64,000 nt of DNA. Origin: Naumovozyma dairenensis CBS 421 (taxonomy: Eukaryota; Ascomycota; Saccharomycetes; Saccharomycetales; Saccharomycetaceae). The stretch is taken from assembly GCF_000227115.2 (NCBI RefSeq), contig NC_016486.1:62001-126000 (forward strand), given 5' to 3'. Position 1 is the first letter of the stretch. Every line of letters begins with the position of its first letter. A model generated the notes under the pieces. It worked only from the letters and a program-made list of their open reading frames with translations. It was not told the DNA's origin and searched no databases. Both the position numbers and the translations under genes were made by a program. This document shows positions 62,128 through 64,000 of the stretch, piece by piece.

Positions 62128-63381
62128 ATGCTAGAGGTAGATCTTAATATTAAAGAGGATTCAACAGTTTCCTTAATGAACATTTTGGAATTTTTGGATC
62201 CAATAGCTTCAAAAGTTTCAACCAGGTATTATCAAGGACATAAACGTGTACTATCGAGAAATGACCTAAGAGAAAAAATTCGTAACGGCAATAAGAAGCT
62301 AAGTGAGTTGACATCAAAAGAAAAAGTGGAAGAATGGAAGCTAAAAGTTCTTGAAAGAATAAAACATTTAGATAAGACTTTAGATTCTATATTTTTCAAA
62401 AACAGCTCCACTCTAGAGAAAGCTTTTTATCCATTTACGCTTTTCAATATTTTATCCATCGGATTCATAATGGGGAAATTTCCAGAATGGTTTCATGTAT
62501 ACTATACTTTAGTGTTGTTTTTCCTTATGCCAATAAGGTTTTACACGTACTACAAGATCCAAAGTCATTACTATTTGGCTGATCTATGTTATTTTGTTAA
62601 CTTTCTTTGTCTACTATTTATATGGCAATTCCCAGAATCTACAAGTCTTTTCCAATCATGTTTTGCCTTCACGTTTGGGTCGTTAGCTTGGGCAGTTTTG
62701 ACATGGAGAAATAGTCTAGTCATACATTCAATAGATAAGACTACTTCATGTTTTATTCATATTATTCCTCCTACAGCAATGTATGTTATCTTTTATGGGA
62801 TTAAAGACTCATATAGAGAAGAGAGATTTCCAGGTGCTATGGCTTCCAAGACTTCCATCAGTATGAAATCAAACATCATATGGACATCATTCTACTACTT
62901 AATATGGCAAATACTATACCATTATTTTATAACATTTAAAAAATCCTCCAAAATTAAATCCGGACAAAGAATGACCAGTTTTGAGTATTTAACTACTCAT
63001 CAATTTAAAGATTTTTGGGCGGCAAAATTACCTTCTCCAATCCCAATGATAATTTATACCATTCTACAATATTTTTACCAACTTTTCACAATGTTACTTT
63101 GTTCTATTTGGATTCGTTATAAAAAACTTGCCCTTTTCTTCCTAATGTCTATCTTCCTTATTGCTGCACATAATGGAGCCACTTATTATATAGATTATTA
63201 TGGTAAAACATTCAAGAAGGAAGTTGATAAATTGAAAATTGAGTTGGAATTATTACAACAAGAATTAAATGATAAAAATATCCAAATAAATTATTTGAAT
63301 ATTGAACTCGATAAAGAAAGCAGTAATTCGATCATAACTACTGGCAGTACCACAAGTATCGCTGGTAGCTATACTGATTAA
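62128..63381 (+). CDS. GPC1: Glycerophosphocholine acyltransferase Gpc1
   Basis: 417 aa (432 in S. cerevisiae). DUF2838 membrane protein with about eight transmembrane helices between residues 90 and 355. Conserved stretches include SIGFIMGKFPEWFHVYYT, PIRFYTYYKIQSHYYLADLC, IHIIPPTAMYVIFYG, WTSFYYLIWQILYHYFITF and LAAHNGATYY-like IAAHNGATYYIDYY. The N-terminus has a charged helix and the C-terminus a short coiled coil (about 365-400). Gpc1 acylates glycerophosphocholine with acyl-CoA to lyso-PC, which Ale1 turns into PC, so it recycles PC after deacylation. Divergent from RPL24 and convergent with CCM1, as in S. cerevisiae (YGR148C-YGR150C). Confidence 0.94.
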   Translation: MLEVDLNIKEDSTVSLMNILEFLDPIASKVSTRYYQGHKRVLSRNDLREKIRNGNKKLSELTSKEKVEEWKLKVLERIKHLDKTLDSIFFKNSSTLEKAFYPFTLFNILSIGFIMGKFPEWFHVYYTLVLFFLMPIRFYTYYKIQSHYYLADLCYFVNFLCLLFIWQFPESTSLFQSCFAFTFGSLAWAVLTWRNSLVIHSIDKTTSCFIHIIPPTAMYVIFYGIKDSYREERFPGAMASKTSISMKSNIIWTSFYYLIWQILYHYFITFKKSSKIKSGQRMTSFEYLTTHQFKDFWAAKLPSPIPMIIYTILQYFYQLFTMLLCSIWIRYKKLALFFLMSIFLIAAHNGATYYIDYYGKTFKKEVDKLKIELELLQQELNDKNIQINYLNIELDKESSNSIITTGSTTSIAGSYTD

Positions 63382-63458
63382 TTTCATACCAAGATAAAAA
63401 AAAAGTTATNNNNNNNNNNNNNNNNNNNNTATCTCTATCTTTCGAGAGTAGTATTTTA

Positions 63459-64000
63459 TCATATGGTTAACTCATCGATTTCTTCTTCCAACAATTTTAT
63501 TCTAGAGCCTTTATTGACGATTTCTAATAATTTCTTAATATTCGTTTTATCTTCAATTTGAAGTAAACCTTGATGCAATTGTTTAATCATATGATAATTC
63601 CAATCTATATGACGTTTGGATGCCATTATGATACCTATCGCATCAATATACATCTTTTGGCTAACGTAGAAATCAATCATTAATTTGGCAAATTCAGTGT
63701 CATTTCTAACTCTTTCATCTTTATTCAAAGTATTGAAATGTGTTGTCCTTCTATATATACCTCTATCTTTCCATACTTGTATTCCTAATTCAAGATCTTG
63801 GAGTTTTGTTGCCAATTTCATCTCTAATTCATACATTGGATCAGTAGCTAAAATTTTATACCTTAAAGAACAAAGAAAATCCAAGTGCTTATCTACATCT
63901 GCCGGTTTCCTACTAGTAACCACGTTAGTCTCCGATGAATCCGGAATAGGGTCATCAGTTATTAGGTTATCTTGATTGTCGATCACTGCCGAAATGGCAT
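63459..64000 (-). CDS. CCM1: Ccm1, mitochondrial PPR protein, 5' part beyond window
   Basis: Last ~180 codons of a gene whose frame stays open to the window edge; the GTG at 63986 is not its start. Helical, charged sequence (VWKDRGIYRRTTHFNTLNKD, FAKLMIDFYVSQKMYIDAIG, HIDWNYHMIKQLHQGLLQIE) fits the C-terminus of Ccm1 (YGR150C, 864 aa), a pentatricopeptide-repeat protein of the mitochondrial matrix that stabilises 15S rRNA and is needed for removal of group I introns from COB and COX1 transcripts. Identity rests partly on its position next to GPC1. A 20-N gap separates it from GPC1. Confidence 0.78.
   Translation of the reverse strand, partial: AISAVIDNQDNLITDDPIPDSSETNVVTSRKPADVDKHLDFLCSLRYKILATDPMYELEMKLATKLQDLELGIQVWKDRGIYRRTTHFNTLNKDERVRNDTEFAKLMIDFYVSQKMYIDAIGIIMASKRHIDWNYHMIKQLHQGLLQIEDKTNIKKLLEIVNKGSRIKLLEEEIDELTI

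Overview
This is nuclear DNA from a budding yeast of the family Saccharomycetaceae. It is AT-rich, its proteins carry long Asn/Gln/Ser runs, and its introns have GTATGT donors and (T/G)ACTAAC branch points. Most genes match Saccharomyces cerevisiae proteins and fall in blocks of conserved order. Genes from paired S. cerevisiae regions are interleaved (FRA1 and SSA2 from the YLL side with CDC3, MRPL15 and ATG39 from the YLR side; GTR2/TIF4631 from YGR with ALG13 from YGL). Several expected neighbours are missing and the spacers are large. This fits a post-genome-duplication yeast such as Naumovozyma or Kazachstania; the species is inferred, not proven. N runs and probable homopolymer errors show a draft assembly.

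Layout. 1-9 kb: 3' part of FRA1, then NPR3 (-), tRNA-His, and an SSA-type HSP70 gene (-) with a striking heat-shock-element array. 10-27 kb: CDC3, a SPA2/SPH1 polarisome gene, MRPL15 (-), an ATG39-like nucleophagy receptor, and CDC25, which is split by two one-base frameshifts at A runs. 27-33 kb: a small frameshifted ORF, tRNA-Leu, a long non-coding tRNA-flanking repeat with an assembly gap, and tRNA-Arg. 32.8-38 kb: GTR2 with an intron, a short eIF4G gene, and ALG13. 38.5-44 kb: tRNA-Val, a second reversed copy of the tRNA-flanking repeat, an RTS3-like gene, and a 356-bp hAT-type MITE with perfect 8-bp target duplications. 44-64 kb: a Thr-rich GPI wall protein, CHO2 (-), PTI1 (-), a phosphomutase-like gene, CYS4 (-), SEC9, a NAT2-like DUF1279 gene (-), RPL24 (-) with a predicted 5'-UTR intron, GPC1, and the 3' end of CCM1 (-).

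Functional links. NPR3 and GTR2 both act in amino-acid signalling to TORC1. CDC3, SPA2/SPH1, CDC25 and SEC9 serve budding, polarity and secretion. CHO2 and GPC1 both feed phosphatidylcholine and both carry candidate inositol/choline response elements. The most unusual content is mobile: a non-autonomous hAT element, and a non-coding element family whose ends lie 16-18 bp from three tRNA genes.
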